A stretch of 64,000 nucleotides of DNA from Mangrovicoccus sp. HB161399 (GTDB lineage Bacteria; Pseudomonadota; Alphaproteobacteria; Rhodobacterales; Rhodobacteraceae), in contig NZ_JAATVU010000028.1 of NCBI RefSeq assembly GCF_013184745.1, forward strand, positions 1 to 64,000, in the 5' to 3' direction. Below, in pieces: positions 45,015-53,753 of this stretch. The notes beneath the pieces are model-generated. The model worked only from the letters and a program-made list of their open reading frames with translations, was not told the origin of the DNA and made no database searches. Position 1 is the stretch's first letter, and each line of letters starts with the position of its first letter. Made by a program: the position numbers and the translations under genes.

Positions 45015-47112
45015 TCTCGGCCTGCCTGTCCTCGGCCGCGGCCGCAACCTTGGCCGCGAGCACGATCTCGAGGCTGCCGGTGCCCGTCACCCGCGCCACC
45101 GCGCCCGGCGGCACAAGCGTCGTCGCGTCCGGGTCGGTGACGATGCAGGGACCCGTGGCCTCGGTCAGGGCCGTGCGCGGGATCACCGGCGCATCGAGCC
45201 AGCCGGCCGCGCCGAAGAACGCCCGCTGCGTCGATGCCGCGCCCTCCCGCGCCAGCCGCCGCCGGTTCGGATCGAGCCGCCCGACGGGCAGCGCATAGCA
45301 GAGCTCGATGGCGGTGATCCGCACTGGCTCGCCCTCGGGCGCGGTGAACTTGAAGACCGCGTCATGCTCGGCGGTGAAGGCCGCGCGCATCGCCGCCTCG
45401 GTCAGCGCCGCCGGATCGCCCAGCGGCACCAGCAGGTCGGAACTCTGCCCGGCATAGCGCATCCGCGCGGTCGCGGTCAGCCGCCCGCCGGGGCGCTGCG
45501 CCTCGGCTTCGGCCAGCGTGGCCATCTCGGCCAGCGCGGCCTGGGCATCCGCGACAGCCGCGCCGTCGAGCAGGCGGCGGAAGCTCCGGGACTTGTGGAT
45601 CTCGATCTCGGCGCAGAGGAGGCCAAGCGCCGAGAACACGCCGGGCGCGGGCGGCACGATGACCTTGGCACAGCCCAGCGTTTCCGCGATCCCGGCGGCG
45701 AAAAGCGGCCCGTTGCCGCCGAAGGCGAAGACAGCGAAGTCGCGCGGATCCTGCCCGCGCTCGGTGGTCACCGCGCGGATCGCCTGGATCATCGTCATGC
45801 AGCCGAGCGCGAAGACCCCCTGCGCGGCCTCTTCGGGCGCCTTGCCGAGCGGTGCCGCGAGCTGTGCCTCGCAGGCCGCGACTGCCGCGGCGCGGTCGAG
45901 CACCATCTCGCCCCCGGCGATGGAATTCTCGTTCAGGTAGCCGAGCACGAGGTTGCAATCGGTCACCGTCAGCTCGCTGCCGCCATTGCCGTAGCAGACC
46001 GGCCCGGGGTTCGACCCGGCCGAGCGCGGCCCGACCTGCGGCACGCCCGCCGCGTCGCGCGCGACGATGGAGCCGCCGCCCGCGCCGACCTCCGCGAGGT
46101 CGATGGCCGGAACCCGCAGCGAAAAGCCGCCCCCCGACAGCAGCCGTTCGGTCTGGAGCACATGGCCGCCGACCTGGAACTCGGTCGCCATGCCGGGCTG
46201 CCCGTCCTGGACCAGCGCCGCCTTGGCGGTGGTGCCGCCGATATCGAGCGTGATCATCGTGCCCGTGCCGGTGGCGGCACCCAGGATCGAGGCGCCGACG
46301 ACGCCCGCGGCGGGGCCGCTTTCGATGATGTGGATCGGCTGCTCGGCGGCGGTCTCGGCCGGGGTCAGCCCCCCGTTCGACTGCATGAAGAACAAGGGAG
46401 CCGCGATGCCCTTGGCGGCGATGAGCCCCTTCAGCCGGGCGATGTAATCCTTGAAGACCGGCTGGACATAGGCGTTGATTACGCAGGTGGAGGTGCGGGG
46501 ATACTCGCCTTCCTCCGGCAGGAGCTCGCAGGACAGCGACAGGTGCACCTCCGGCCACATCTCGCGGATGATCTCGCCTGCGCGGATCTCGTGCGCGGGG
46601 TTGGCGTAGCTGTTGATCAGGCAGACCGCGACCGAGGTGATGCCGCCGGCCTTCAGGAAGGCCACCGCCTCGCGGATATCGGCCTCGTCGAGCGGGGTCA
46701 TCTCGGTGCCGTCCGCCAGCATCCGTCCCCCGGCGACGCGGCGCCAGCGGCGGCGGACCAGCGTCTCGGGCTTGTCCCAGTCCTGATCATAGAGCCGGGG
46801 CATCCTCAGGTCGCGGATCTCCAGCACGTCGCGGAAGCCCTTCGTCGTGATCAGCCCGGTCTTCGCTCCGGTCCGCTCCAGCAGCGTGTTCGAGCCCAGC
46901 GTCGTGGCATGCAGCACCTGGCCGATGCCGTCCACGGCAATGCCGGAGGCGGCAAGCAGCCGGTCGATGCCGGTGGCGATGGCCTTGGTGTAATCCTCAT
47001 GCGTGGTCAGCGTCTTGAAGCTGTGCAGCTCGCCGCCGGCGTCTTCGAGGATGAAATCGGTGAAGGTGCCGCCAATGTCGATGGCGAGGCGGGCTTTTGC
47101 GGTCTCGGTCAT
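45007..47112 (-). CDS. hyuA: Hydantoinase/oxoprolinase subunit A (HyuA)
   Basis: A 701-residue HyuA-type subunit of the ATP-dependent hydantoinase/5-oxoprolinase/acetone carboxylase superfamily. The actin-like ATP site is seen in AIDIGGTFTDF at the N-terminus and TLDIGGTTAKAALV in the middle. A Gly-rich SVGAGGGS-like loop (EVGAGGGSIVARD) is also present. With HyuB it would open a cyclic amide (N-methylhydantoin, 5-oxoproline or similar) at the cost of ATP. It starts 11 bp after hyuB with a GAGAG-type ribosome-binding site and overlaps the aldolase gene. Sequence alone does not separate these substrates. Confidence 0.92.
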   Translation of the reverse strand: MTETAKARLAIDIGGTFTDFILEDAGGELHSFKTLTTHEDYTKAIATGIDRLLAASGIAVDGIGQVLHATTLGSNTLLERTGAKTGLITTKGFRDVLEIRDLRMPRLYDQDWDKPETLVRRRWRRVAGGRMLADGTEMTPLDEADIREAVAFLKAGGITSVAVCLINSYANPAHEIRAGEIIREMWPEVHLSLSCELLPEEGEYPRTSTCVINAYVQPVFKDYIARLKGLIAAKGIAAPLFFMQSNGGLTPAETAAEQPIHIIESGPAAGVVGASILGAATGTGTMITLDIGGTTAKAALVQDGQPGMATEFQVGGHVLQTERLLSGGGFSLRVPAIDLAEVGAGGGSIVARDAAGVPQVGPRSAGSNPGPVCYGNGGSELTVTDCNLVLGYLNENSIAGGEMVLDRAAAVAACEAQLAAPLGKAPEEAAQGVFALGCMTMIQAIRAVTTERGQDPRDFAVFAFGGNGPLFAAGIAETLGCAKVIVPPAPGVFSALGLLCAEIEIHKSRSFRRLLDGAAVADAQAALAEMATLAEAEAQRPGGRLTATARMRYAGQSSDLLVPLGDPAALTEAAMRAAFTAEHDAVFKFTAPEGEPVRITAIELCYALPVGRLDPNRRRLAREGAASTQRAFFGAAGWLDAPVIPRTALTEATGPCIVTDPDATTLVPPGAVARVTGTGSLEIVLAAKVAAAAEDRQAENA

Positions 47113-47123
47113 TCTCTCAGTCC

Positions 47124-48863
47124 TCAGGCGGCAAGTTCGGCGCGGCGCGCCTGGGTTGCGGGCAGATCGACGGCGCCCTCGGGCGTGAGGATCACGCCAT
47201 AGACGTCGCGTGCGGTCTCGGTGGAGACGAAGTCGTCGAGCCAGTCCTCGGCCACGGCCGCCGGGTCGCGCTCCAGCGGGTTGCCGTAGCCGCCGCCCGA
47301 GGGCAGGCAGTGGCTGAGCACGTCGCCCTTCCGCATCGTCATGGTGAACTTGCTGACAAGCTTCTTCGCCTCGCCCTCCGGGTTCATCACATTGATCCCG
47401 GCCGCGCCGTCATGGCCGCCATCGAGCCCCCAGGGACGGAAGGCCTGGCGGTCGGCGCGCACCGACAGGACCGCCTCGTCCTCGAGCAGCATGTAGTCGC
47501 GCCGCATCGCCACGCCGCCGCGGAATTTCCCGGCCCCCGCGCTGTCATCGACGAATTCGTTGACGGTGATCAGCACCGGGTTCTCGGATTCCACCGTCTC
47601 GGTCGAATAGCTCGCCATATTGGCGAAGAGCGTGGTATTGCCTTCGAGCCCGTCCTTCCACGGCCGCGCGCCCCAGGCGGCGGAGACGAAATCGACGAAG
47701 ATGAAGGGCTTGCGGCCCGCGTCATAGCCGCCGATCGACACGTTGGTGTTGCCGCCATCCGAGCAGGCCAGCACCCGGCCCGGGGCAAGCCCGGCCATCG
47801 CCCCGAAGGCGCAGTCGGCCATGCGGAACCCGGTCAGGCCGCGGGCGGCGCAGGCGGCGGGCATGACGGCATTGGCGATGGTGCCTTCGGGGGCGATCAC
47901 CTCGATGGCGCGGAACACGCCGTCATTGTTGGGCGCGCCGTCGCCGAGCACGGTCTTGACCGCGGTGTAGCTGGCCGCGGCCGTATAGCTGAAGGTGTTG
48001 TTGATCGCGCCCTTCACCTGCGGGGAGGTGCCGGTCCAGTCCATCACCAGCCTTTCGCCCGACTTCCGCACCGTGCAGACCAGCGGGATCGGCTTGCCGA
48101 CATCGATGCCGTCATCGTCGATATAGTCGGTGAAGGTGAATTCGCCGTCGGGCAGGTTGCGGATGCCGTTGCGGGTGAGGATCTCGGAATAACTCATCAG
48201 CTCGTCGAGCCTGGCGACAAAGGCCTCCGCCCCTTCGGTCTTCGCCAGCGCCTGCACCCCCTGTTCGGCGATGCGGCAGGCGGCGAGCTGGCCCCTCAGG
48301 TCGCCGCGCAGCCGGTCGGGCATGCGGACGTTCGATTCCAGCATCGCCATCAGCGTGCGGTCGACCTCGCCCCTGCGGTAGAGCTTCAGCGGCGGAATGC
48401 GGATGCCTTCCTGGAAGATCTCGGTGCTGTCGGAGGCGTTCGAGCCCGCGACGCGCCCGCCGACATCGGTATGGTGGCAGACCGCGCAGGCATAGGCCAC
48501 GATCTCGCCCGCGACGAAGACCGGCTTGAAGGTGAAGATGTCGGGCAGGTGCATGCCGCCCGAATAGGGGTCGTTCATCACCAGCACGTCGCCCTCGGCC
48601 ACGGGCTCGTCCATCGCGGCGAGCGTCGCCTTCAGCGCGACGGGGATGGAACACAGGTGCCCGGGCAGGGACAGGCCTTGCGCGGCGAGCCGCCCCTCGC
48701 GGTCGCAGATGGCGGTTGAGTAGTCCATGATGTTCTTCAGCACGCCCGAATAGGCGGTGCGGAAGATGGTCAGCGCCATCTCGTTGGCGATGCCGGTGAT
48801 GGCGTGGCGGAAAAGCTGGAAGGCGATCGGATCGGCAATCGCCGCATCGGTGTCGGAGGTCAT
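47124..48863 (-). CDS. hyuB: Hydantoinase/oxoprolinase subunit B (HyuB)
   Basis: A 579-residue HyuB-type partner of HyuA. Family blocks are MALTIFRTAYSGVLKNIMDYS, NDPYSGGMHLPD, HHTDVGGRVAGS, and the C-terminal GDVLSHCLPSGGGYGNPLERD. The start at 48863 follows CCGAGGACT and overlaps the membrane-protein stop by 4 bp. HyuB carries the hydrolytic or carboxylating part of the active site in this superfamily. No acetone-carboxylase gamma subunit is present, which favours an amide-opening role. Confidence 0.92.
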   Translation of the reverse strand: MTSDTDAAIADPIAFQLFRHAITGIANEMALTIFRTAYSGVLKNIMDYSTAICDREGRLAAQGLSLPGHLCSIPVALKATLAAMDEPVAEGDVLVMNDPYSGGMHLPDIFTFKPVFVAGEIVAYACAVCHHTDVGGRVAGSNASDSTEIFQEGIRIPPLKLYRRGEVDRTLMAMLESNVRMPDRLRGDLRGQLAACRIAEQGVQALAKTEGAEAFVARLDELMSYSEILTRNGIRNLPDGEFTFTDYIDDDGIDVGKPIPLVCTVRKSGERLVMDWTGTSPQVKGAINNTFSYTAAASYTAVKTVLGDGAPNNDGVFRAIEVIAPEGTIANAVMPAACAARGLTGFRMADCAFGAMAGLAPGRVLACSDGGNTNVSIGGYDAGRKPFIFVDFVSAAWGARPWKDGLEGNTTLFANMASYSTETVESENPVLITVNEFVDDSAGAGKFRGGVAMRRDYMLLEDEAVLSVRADRQAFRPWGLDGGHDGAAGINVMNPEGEAKKLVSKFTMTMRKGDVLSHCLPSGGGYGNPLERDPAAVAEDWLDDFVSTETARDVYGVILTPEGAVDLPATQARRAELAA

Positions 48864-49663
48864 GCGGGAGTCCTCGGGAACAGGCGGTGGCGGAGGGAGG
48901 TCGCGGCGATGGCGGCGGCGGCCGAGGGCAGCAGCCCGGCCGTGGCCGCCATGAGCCCGCCCCAGTGCGGGGCGGCAAGCGCGACGGTGGCGAGATAGAC
49001 GAAGAGCGTCGGCCCGGCGAGCCGCGCGGACTGGTAGGTGGCGGCCCAGCCGGGATTGCCTCGGGATTTCAGGCCGAGGGTCACGGTGATCATGGCGACC
49101 GGGATGCTGGTCAGGACGGCGCTCCAGCGCGGGCCGAGCGTCCTGGCGAAGAGGCCGATCACCACGACGATCACGGCCGCCTGCAGCGCGACCGGCCAGA
49201 TGCGGCGGGCGGGGCCGGCCAATTTCGACGGGGCGGCAAGCGCCAGATCGAAGGGCAGGACGAAGCCGGAGAGCAGCAGGGAAGCCGCCAGCACCGCCGC
49301 CGAGAGGCCGAGCGGCCAGGCGGGACCGGCCGTGACGATCACCACCGTGACCAGCCAGGCGGCCATGGCCACGGCGATCAGCGCCGCGGCCCCCAGCCGC
49401 GGGAAGAGCCGCGCGGCGGTGATCACGAAGACCAGCAGCGCCGGCAGCGCCTGGGCCCCGCGCAATCCGGCCTCGGCGACGAATTCCGGGCTCTGGTGCG
49501 CCGCCATGGCGAAGACGCCCGCGGCAATGGCGATAGGCAGGGCGATGACGGTGGCCGCAACGCCGGCGGGCGCGGCTTCGGCGGTCTTGAGCACCGCCCA
49601 GACGAAAACCCCGCAGCCGAGGCCGCGCAGCAGGTGGGTCGCCAGGTCGGCGAGCGCTATCAT
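48860..49663 (-). CDS. Multi-pass membrane protein of unknown function
   Basis: A 267-residue hydrophobic protein with about eight predicted helices and no domain I can name. The start at 49663 overlaps the dctM stop, and the gene overlaps hyuB by 4 bp, so it is fully embedded in the operon. It shares no visible motif with TRAP subunits. A role as an auxiliary transporter or exporter for a pathway intermediate is possible but speculative. Confidence 0.75.
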   Translation of the reverse strand: MIALADLATHLLRGLGCGVFVWAVLKTAEAAPAGVAATVIALPIAIAAGVFAMAAHQSPEFVAEAGLRGAQALPALLVFVITAARLFPRLGAAALIAVAMAAWLVTVVIVTAGPAWPLGLSAAVLAASLLLSGFVLPFDLALAAPSKLAGPARRIWPVALQAAVIVVVIGLFARTLGPRWSAVLTSIPVAMITVTLGLKSRGNPGWAATYQSARLAGPTLFVYLATVALAAPHWGGLMAATAGLLPSAAAAIAATSLRHRLFPRTPA

Positions 49664-50943
49664 GCCAGCCACCCCGGCAGCCAGAGCGCGATGCCCGGCA
49701 CCAGCACCAGCGCGAGGATCGCCAGCAAGAGCGCCGCGAGGAAGGGCAGCACGCCGCGGACGACATCGGACAGCGCCCCGCCCTGCCGCACGCCCTGCAC
49801 CACGAAGAGGTTGATGCCCACCGGCGGCGTGATCATCGCGGTCTCGATCAGCATGATGACGAGGATGCCGAACCAGACTGGATCGAAGCCCATGGCCACG
49901 ACGATCGGCGTGAAGATCGGCACGGTCGCGACCATCAGCGACAGCGTCTCCATGAAGAGGCCCAGCACCAGGTAGAAGCCGATGATGACGAAAAGCGTCT
50001 GGTAGGCGCCCATGTCCAGGTCGTTGAAGAAGGCGACGACCTTGGTGGTCAGGCCGATATTGCCGAAGACGTAGTTGAGGAAATAGGCGGCCATGACGAT
50101 GGCCATCATCATCCCCGTGGTGCGCATCGTGCCGGCGAAGGCGGAGCGCAGCATCGGCAGGGTCAGGCTGCGCGACACCGCGGCGATGGCCAGCGCCCCG
50201 AGCACGCCCAGGGACGCGGCCTCGGTCGGGGTCGCCCAGCCGGCATAGATCGAACCCACGACCAGCAGGAAGATGCCTGCGGGCGGCACCAGATGCGGCA
50301 GCCCGGCGACGCGCTGGCGCCAGGTCACCGCGATGGGCGCGGCGCCCCAGTCGGGCCGCAGCTTGCAGGCGCCCCAGACGGCGAGGCTGAACATGAGCGC
50401 CAGCACAAGACCGGGCAGGAAGCCGGCAAGGTAGAGCTGCGGGATCGAGCTGTTGGTCAGCGCGCCGTAGATGATCAGGTTGATCGAGGGCGGGATCAGG
50501 ATGCCCAGCGTGCCGGAGGCTGCGATGGATCCGAGGAACAGCCGCTCGTTGTAGCCGTGGCGGCGGATCTCGGGGATGGCGGTGGTGCCGACGGTGGCGG
50601 CGGTGGCGACCGAGGAACCGGAGGTGGCGGCGAAGAGCATCGAGGTCGCGATGTTGGCATGCATCAGCCCGCCCGGCAGCCAGTTGAGCCAGGCCGCCAT
50701 GGCACCGTACATCCGCTGCGCCAGCCCGGAGCGCAGCAGGATCTCGCCCATCAGCACGAAGAGCGGGATCGCCACCAGCACGCCGTCATTCAGCGCGCTC
50801 CAGCTGACCGTGCCGATGCCGCGGGTGGCCGGGATGAAGCTGTAGGCGGAGCTGAGCACCACGCCGGTCAGGCCGAGCACCGCGGCGACCGGAAGCGACA
50901 GCAGGAGAAGGCCGAAGAGCACGGCCAGGGTCGTGGCGATCAT
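49660..50943 (-). CDS. dctM: TRAP transporter large permease DctM (system 2)
   Basis: A 427-residue twelve-helix large permease. Typical segments are the ATSGSSVATAATVGTTAIPE hairpin, GTLGILIPPSINLIIYGAL, and AMITPPVGINLFVVQGVRQG. It overlaps dctQ and the downstream membrane-protein gene by 4 bp each. It is closely similar in layout to the DctM at 15729-17042, in line with the shared DctP subfamily. Confidence 0.92.
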   Translation of the reverse strand: MIATTLAVLFGLLLLSLPVAAVLGLTGVVLSSAYSFIPATRGIGTVSWSALNDGVLVAIPLFVLMGEILLRSGLAQRMYGAMAAWLNWLPGGLMHANIATSMLFAATSGSSVATAATVGTTAIPEIRRHGYNERLFLGSIAASGTLGILIPPSINLIIYGALTNSSIPQLYLAGFLPGLVLALMFSLAVWGACKLRPDWGAAPIAVTWRQRVAGLPHLVPPAGIFLLVVGSIYAGWATPTEAASLGVLGALAIAAVSRSLTLPMLRSAFAGTMRTTGMMMAIVMAAYFLNYVFGNIGLTTKVVAFFNDLDMGAYQTLFVIIGFYLVLGLFMETLSLMVATVPIFTPIVVAMGFDPVWFGILVIMLIETAMITPPVGINLFVVQGVRQGGALSDVVRGVLPFLAALLLAILALVLVPGIALWLPGWLA

Positions 50944-51575
50944 GTCCGGACCTCCCGGCCGGTTCCGGCGGCTTCGGCGGAGAGGATCTGCTCGTCGCGC
51001 AGTTCCTCCTCTGCATCGCGCAGCCCGACCCGCGCGGCGATCCCGTCCCAGTCGCCCAGGGCGGCCGCCGCCAGCGCGCGCAGGAGCAGCGCGAGCGCGG
51101 CAAGCCCGAAAAGCAGCAGGGCCGTGTACCACAGCGCCTGCGGCAGGATCAGCGGCGTGGCGAGCGGGGTCATGGATTTCGTGCCCATCGTCGCGCTGCG
51201 CAGCACCAGCTTCCAGCCAAACCACAGCAGGATCGACAGGAACCAGATCAGCCCGGCGAGCGAGACGATGTCCATCGCCCCGCGCAGCCGCGGCCCCAGC
51301 GCATCGCGGAGCAGCCCGATGCGGATATGGCTGCGGGTGAACAGCGCCTCGGTGAAGGCCAGCGCGGCGACGATGGCCAGCGCGTAGCCGCCGAGTTCGT
51401 CGAGCCCGCCGATGCTGGTCCCGGCGAGCTTCCTCAGCAGAACCTCGGCGCCGACCCCGAAGGCCAGCGCGACGAGGATGCCGCCGCCGATCCAGATGCC
51501 GGCAGCGGAGACGGCGCGCAGGACCGCAAGGATGCGGTCGAGCCCCTGCGCCAGTGCCTGCGCGCCCTTTCTCAT
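50940..51575 (-). CDS. dctQ: TRAP transporter small permease DctQ (system 2)
   Basis: A 211-residue four-helix small subunit with GGLDELGGYALAIVAALAFT and RSHIRIGLLRDALG, parallel to the DctQ of system 1. The ATG overlaps the dctP stop (ATGA), so no intercistronic hairpin separates dctP and dctQ here, unlike the other two TRAP operons. An acidic tail (AEEELRDEQ) closes it. Confidence 0.9.
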   Translation of the reverse strand: MRKGAQALAQGLDRILAVLRAVSAAGIWIGGGILVALAFGVGAEVLLRKLAGTSIGGLDELGGYALAIVAALAFTEALFTRSHIRIGLLRDALGPRLRGAMDIVSLAGLIWFLSILLWFGWKLVLRSATMGTKSMTPLATPLILPQALWYTALLLFGLAALALLLRALAAAALGDWDGIAARVGLRDAEEELRDEQILSAEAAGTGREVRT

Positions 51576-52654
51576 GGCAGCGGCGCCTCGATGCCGAGCG
51601 CGGCACCGACGGTTTCGTTCCATTCCTTGGTGCAGTCGGCCCCGCAGCGCTCGGCCCAGTTCGGCAGCACGTAGTCCGAGATGATCTCGGCATGCTTCTC
51701 CATGTCGGCATCCGACACCGGAACCAGCGTCATGTCGGCCTTCACGCCGAGCTTGCATTCGCCGCCGGTGGAGCAGGAGACGGCATCGGTGTCCTGCTCT
51801 TCCTGCACGGCCCAGGCCTCGGCCTCGAGCTTGCCGTACTGCTCGGTCAGCAGCGCCTGCTGCTCTCCGGAAAGGCTGTCCCAGAGGTCCTTGTTGGCCG
51901 CCCAGAACACCATCGACCAGCCCACATTCATCGGATAGAGGTAGTCGGTCACCTCGAACCAGCGGGCGGTGTTGCCCGAGGACGTGCCGGTGACGGCGCA
52001 GTCGGCGACGCCGCGCTGGAGCGCCGGGATCACTTCGACGAAGGGAATGGTCACGGTGGTGCCGCCCGCGCCGGTGACGAAATCCGACAGGGTCGAATTG
52101 AAGACGCGGACCTTCTTGCCTTCCAGGTCGTTCAGCCCCGAGATTTCCTCGCGGCACCAGAAGACCTGGGACGGCAGCGGCGCGATGCCCAGCAGATGGG
52201 TGTTGAACTTCTCTTCCATGACGCGGGCCAGCACCGGCTTGTAGGCGTCGGTCGCCTTCTTGGCATCGGCATTGGTCAGCGTGACGCCCGCCAGGTCCAG
52301 CGCCTCGAAGCGCGGGTCCTCGCCGGCCATGTAGCTCATGTTCTGCACCGCCAGCTGCAGCGTGCCGTCCTGCAGCATCGACAGGACCTCGGGGCCCTTC
52401 AGGCCGGCAAGATCATGCGGCACGGCTTCGATGGAGATCATGTCTCCGGCCGCCTCGGGGAAGGTCTTGCCGTAGAACTCCTCCTCCATGTTCCACAGGT
52501 AGAGGTTGGAGGTGTAGCCGAGCGCGCGGATCTGGGTCTCGGCCGCCTGCGTGGCAGGGGCCGCGGCGGCGAGAAGCGTGCCGCCGAGCGCGGTGGCGGC
52601 AAGCATGCGGCGGAGCCCCGCCGTGCTGGTGCGAATGATGTTTCCGGAGGTCAT
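51572..52654 (-). CDS. dctP: TRAP transporter substrate-binding protein DctP (system 2, six-cysteine type)
   Basis: A 360-residue exported binding protein; the signal peptide spans about 1-37 and ends ATQAAE. The DctP core KKVRVFNSTLSDF carries the conserved substrate-binding Arg, followed by RGVADCAVTGTSS. Six cysteines (FWCREE, ADCAV, SCSTGGEC, ERC, ADC) line up with those of the DctP at 14077-15105. The start at 52654 follows AAGGAGTCGAGG. As first gene of the operon, it sits about 100 bases downstream of the 9-3-9 palindrome. Shared architecture suggests a ligand related to that of system 1. Confidence 0.92.
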   Translation of the reverse strand: MTSGNIIRTSTAGLRRMLAATALGGTLLAAAAPATQAAETQIRALGYTSNLYLWNMEEEFYGKTFPEAAGDMISIEAVPHDLAGLKGPEVLSMLQDGTLQLAVQNMSYMAGEDPRFEALDLAGVTLTNADAKKATDAYKPVLARVMEEKFNTHLLGIAPLPSQVFWCREEISGLNDLEGKKVRVFNSTLSDFVTGAGGTTVTIPFVEVIPALQRGVADCAVTGTSSGNTARWFEVTDYLYPMNVGWSMVFWAANKDLWDSLSGEQQALLTEQYGKLEAEAWAVQEEQDTDAVSCSTGGECKLGVKADMTLVPVSDADMEKHAEIISDYVLPNWAERCGADCTKEWNETVGAALGIEAPLP

Positions 52655-52750
52655 GGCCTCGACTCCTTGCTGTTGGACCGAACGGTGCCTTCGACGCCCG
52701 GGACCCTCTGGCGGGGCCTTCCGGACCGGCCCGCACAAGACGGACCCTCA

Positions 52751-52771
52751 AAATATACGTTGCGTATATTT
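52751..52771. promoter_or_regulatory. Perfect 9-3-9 palindrome before the TRAP-hyuBA operon
   Basis: Arms AAATATACG and CGTATATTT flank a TTG centre, all perfectly matched, in an A+T-rich island of otherwise G+C-rich DNA. It lies 97 bases upstream of the dctP start on the reverse strand. Size and symmetry suit a dimeric GntR-type repressor, most simply the one encoded at the operon's end. Confidence 0.7.
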
Positions 52772-52948
52772 GCGCCGAGAACAGCGCAGGCTGGCGCAAG
52801 GAGCAAGCTCGGGAAGGTGTCGGCCGGGCGCACGGGCAGTGCCAGACCGGCAGCGGCGCGATTTCATGCGTGGATTTCCGCCATCTGCCTTCCGAAAGGG
52901 CAGAACCGTTCCCGAAGCACAGGACGGATGGCAGACATCCCGGCTGCG

Positions 52949-52969
52949 GCCCGTCCCCGGGGGACGGGC
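52949..52969 (-). terminator. Candidate terminator after the SDR gene
   Basis: GCCCGTCCCC and GGGGACGGGC pair around a single G (in practice a 7-8-bp stem with a small loop), 9 bases past the SDR stop. No T-run follows. Confidence 0.45.
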
Positions 52970-52978
52970 GCAACGGCG

Positions 52979-53731
52979 TCAGAGAACCTCGCCGCCGTCG
53001 ATCACCAGCGCCAGGCCGGTGACGAAGCGCGAGCGGTCGGAGGCGAGATAGAGGATGCCCTCGGCAATCTCCTCGACCCCCGCCCAGCGGCCCATCGGGA
53101 TGGTCTCGGCGACATAGGCCTCCAGCTCGGCGCGGCCGCCCATCTGCTTCTCGAAGCCCGCGTTGAACGGCGTGTCGACGAAGCCCGGGCAAAGCGCGTT
53201 GAAGCGGATGTTCTCGCGCGCGTAATCCGCCGCCATCTGCTTCACCATCGCCACGGCGGCATGTTTCGTGGTGGCATAGGAAACCATGCCGCGGTCGTAC
53301 TGGCAGCCGGAATTCGACGCGGTGACGATCACCGAGCCTCCGCCCTGCGCGCGCATCACCGGGATCGCGGCCCGGCAGGCAACGAAATGCGCCCGCACGT
53401 TCAGCGCCCAGGCGGCATCCATCTGCGCGGGGGTGACGTCCTCCGCCCTGCCCTCGATCTGGATGCCGGCATGGCTGTGAAGCACGTCGAGCCGGCCATG
53501 GTCGCGCGCGGCCCGGACGATCCCGGCCTCGACGGCGGCATCGTCGCGCATGTCGAGCGCTCGGGCCTCGCCGCGGCCGCCCGCAGCCTCGATCATCGCC
53601 AGCGTTTCGGCCGCCAGCGCGGCATCGAGGTCCGTGGCAATCACGGTGGCGCCCTCTCGGGCCATGGCGATCGCGCCGGCGCGGCCGATGCCGGATCCGG
53701 CCGCCGTCACGAATGCGACACGGTCTTTCAT
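52979..53731 (-). CDS. Short-chain dehydrogenase/reductase
   Basis: A 250-residue classical SDR oxidoreductase. The cofactor loop is TAAGSGIGRAG (12-16), an acidic residue at the end of beta-2 (ATDLD) favours NAD(H), and the catalytic set is N111, Ser near 139-141, Y152 and K156 (YATTK). The usual NNAG motif reads HSHAG. It is the last gene of the ABC-importer operon, 22 bp after a permease, so it probably oxidises a hydroxyl group on the imported compound or its product. The substrate is unknown. Confidence 0.9.
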   Translation of the reverse strand: MKDRVAFVTAAGSGIGRAGAIAMAREGATVIATDLDAALAAETLAMIEAAGGRGEARALDMRDDAAVEAGIVRAARDHGRLDVLHSHAGIQIEGRAEDVTPAQMDAAWALNVRAHFVACRAAIPVMRAQGGGSVIVTASNSGCQYDRGMVSYATTKHAAVAMVKQMAADYARENIRFNALCPGFVDTPFNAGFEKQMGGRAELEAYVAETIPMGRWAGVEEIAEGILYLASDRSRFVTGLALVIDGGEVL

Positions 53732-53753
53732 CTTTCTGTCTCCCAGGGATTGT

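Larger units (their letters stand above)
52655..52978. other. Intergenic region between two same-strand operons
   Basis: This 324-base interval has no gene. It holds a candidate terminator of the upstream ABC/SDR operon (52949-52969) and the palindromic operator candidate of the TRAP-hyuBA operon (52751-52771). Confidence 0.6.

Noticed and set aside
47097-48719. 540-codon forward frame opposite hyuB
   Set aside because: Antisense shadow of a well-conserved HyuB gene.
47124-48863. Acetone carboxylase
   Set aside because: HyuA/HyuB belong to the same superfamily, but the small gamma subunit is missing and the neighbours are TRAP and aldolase genes.
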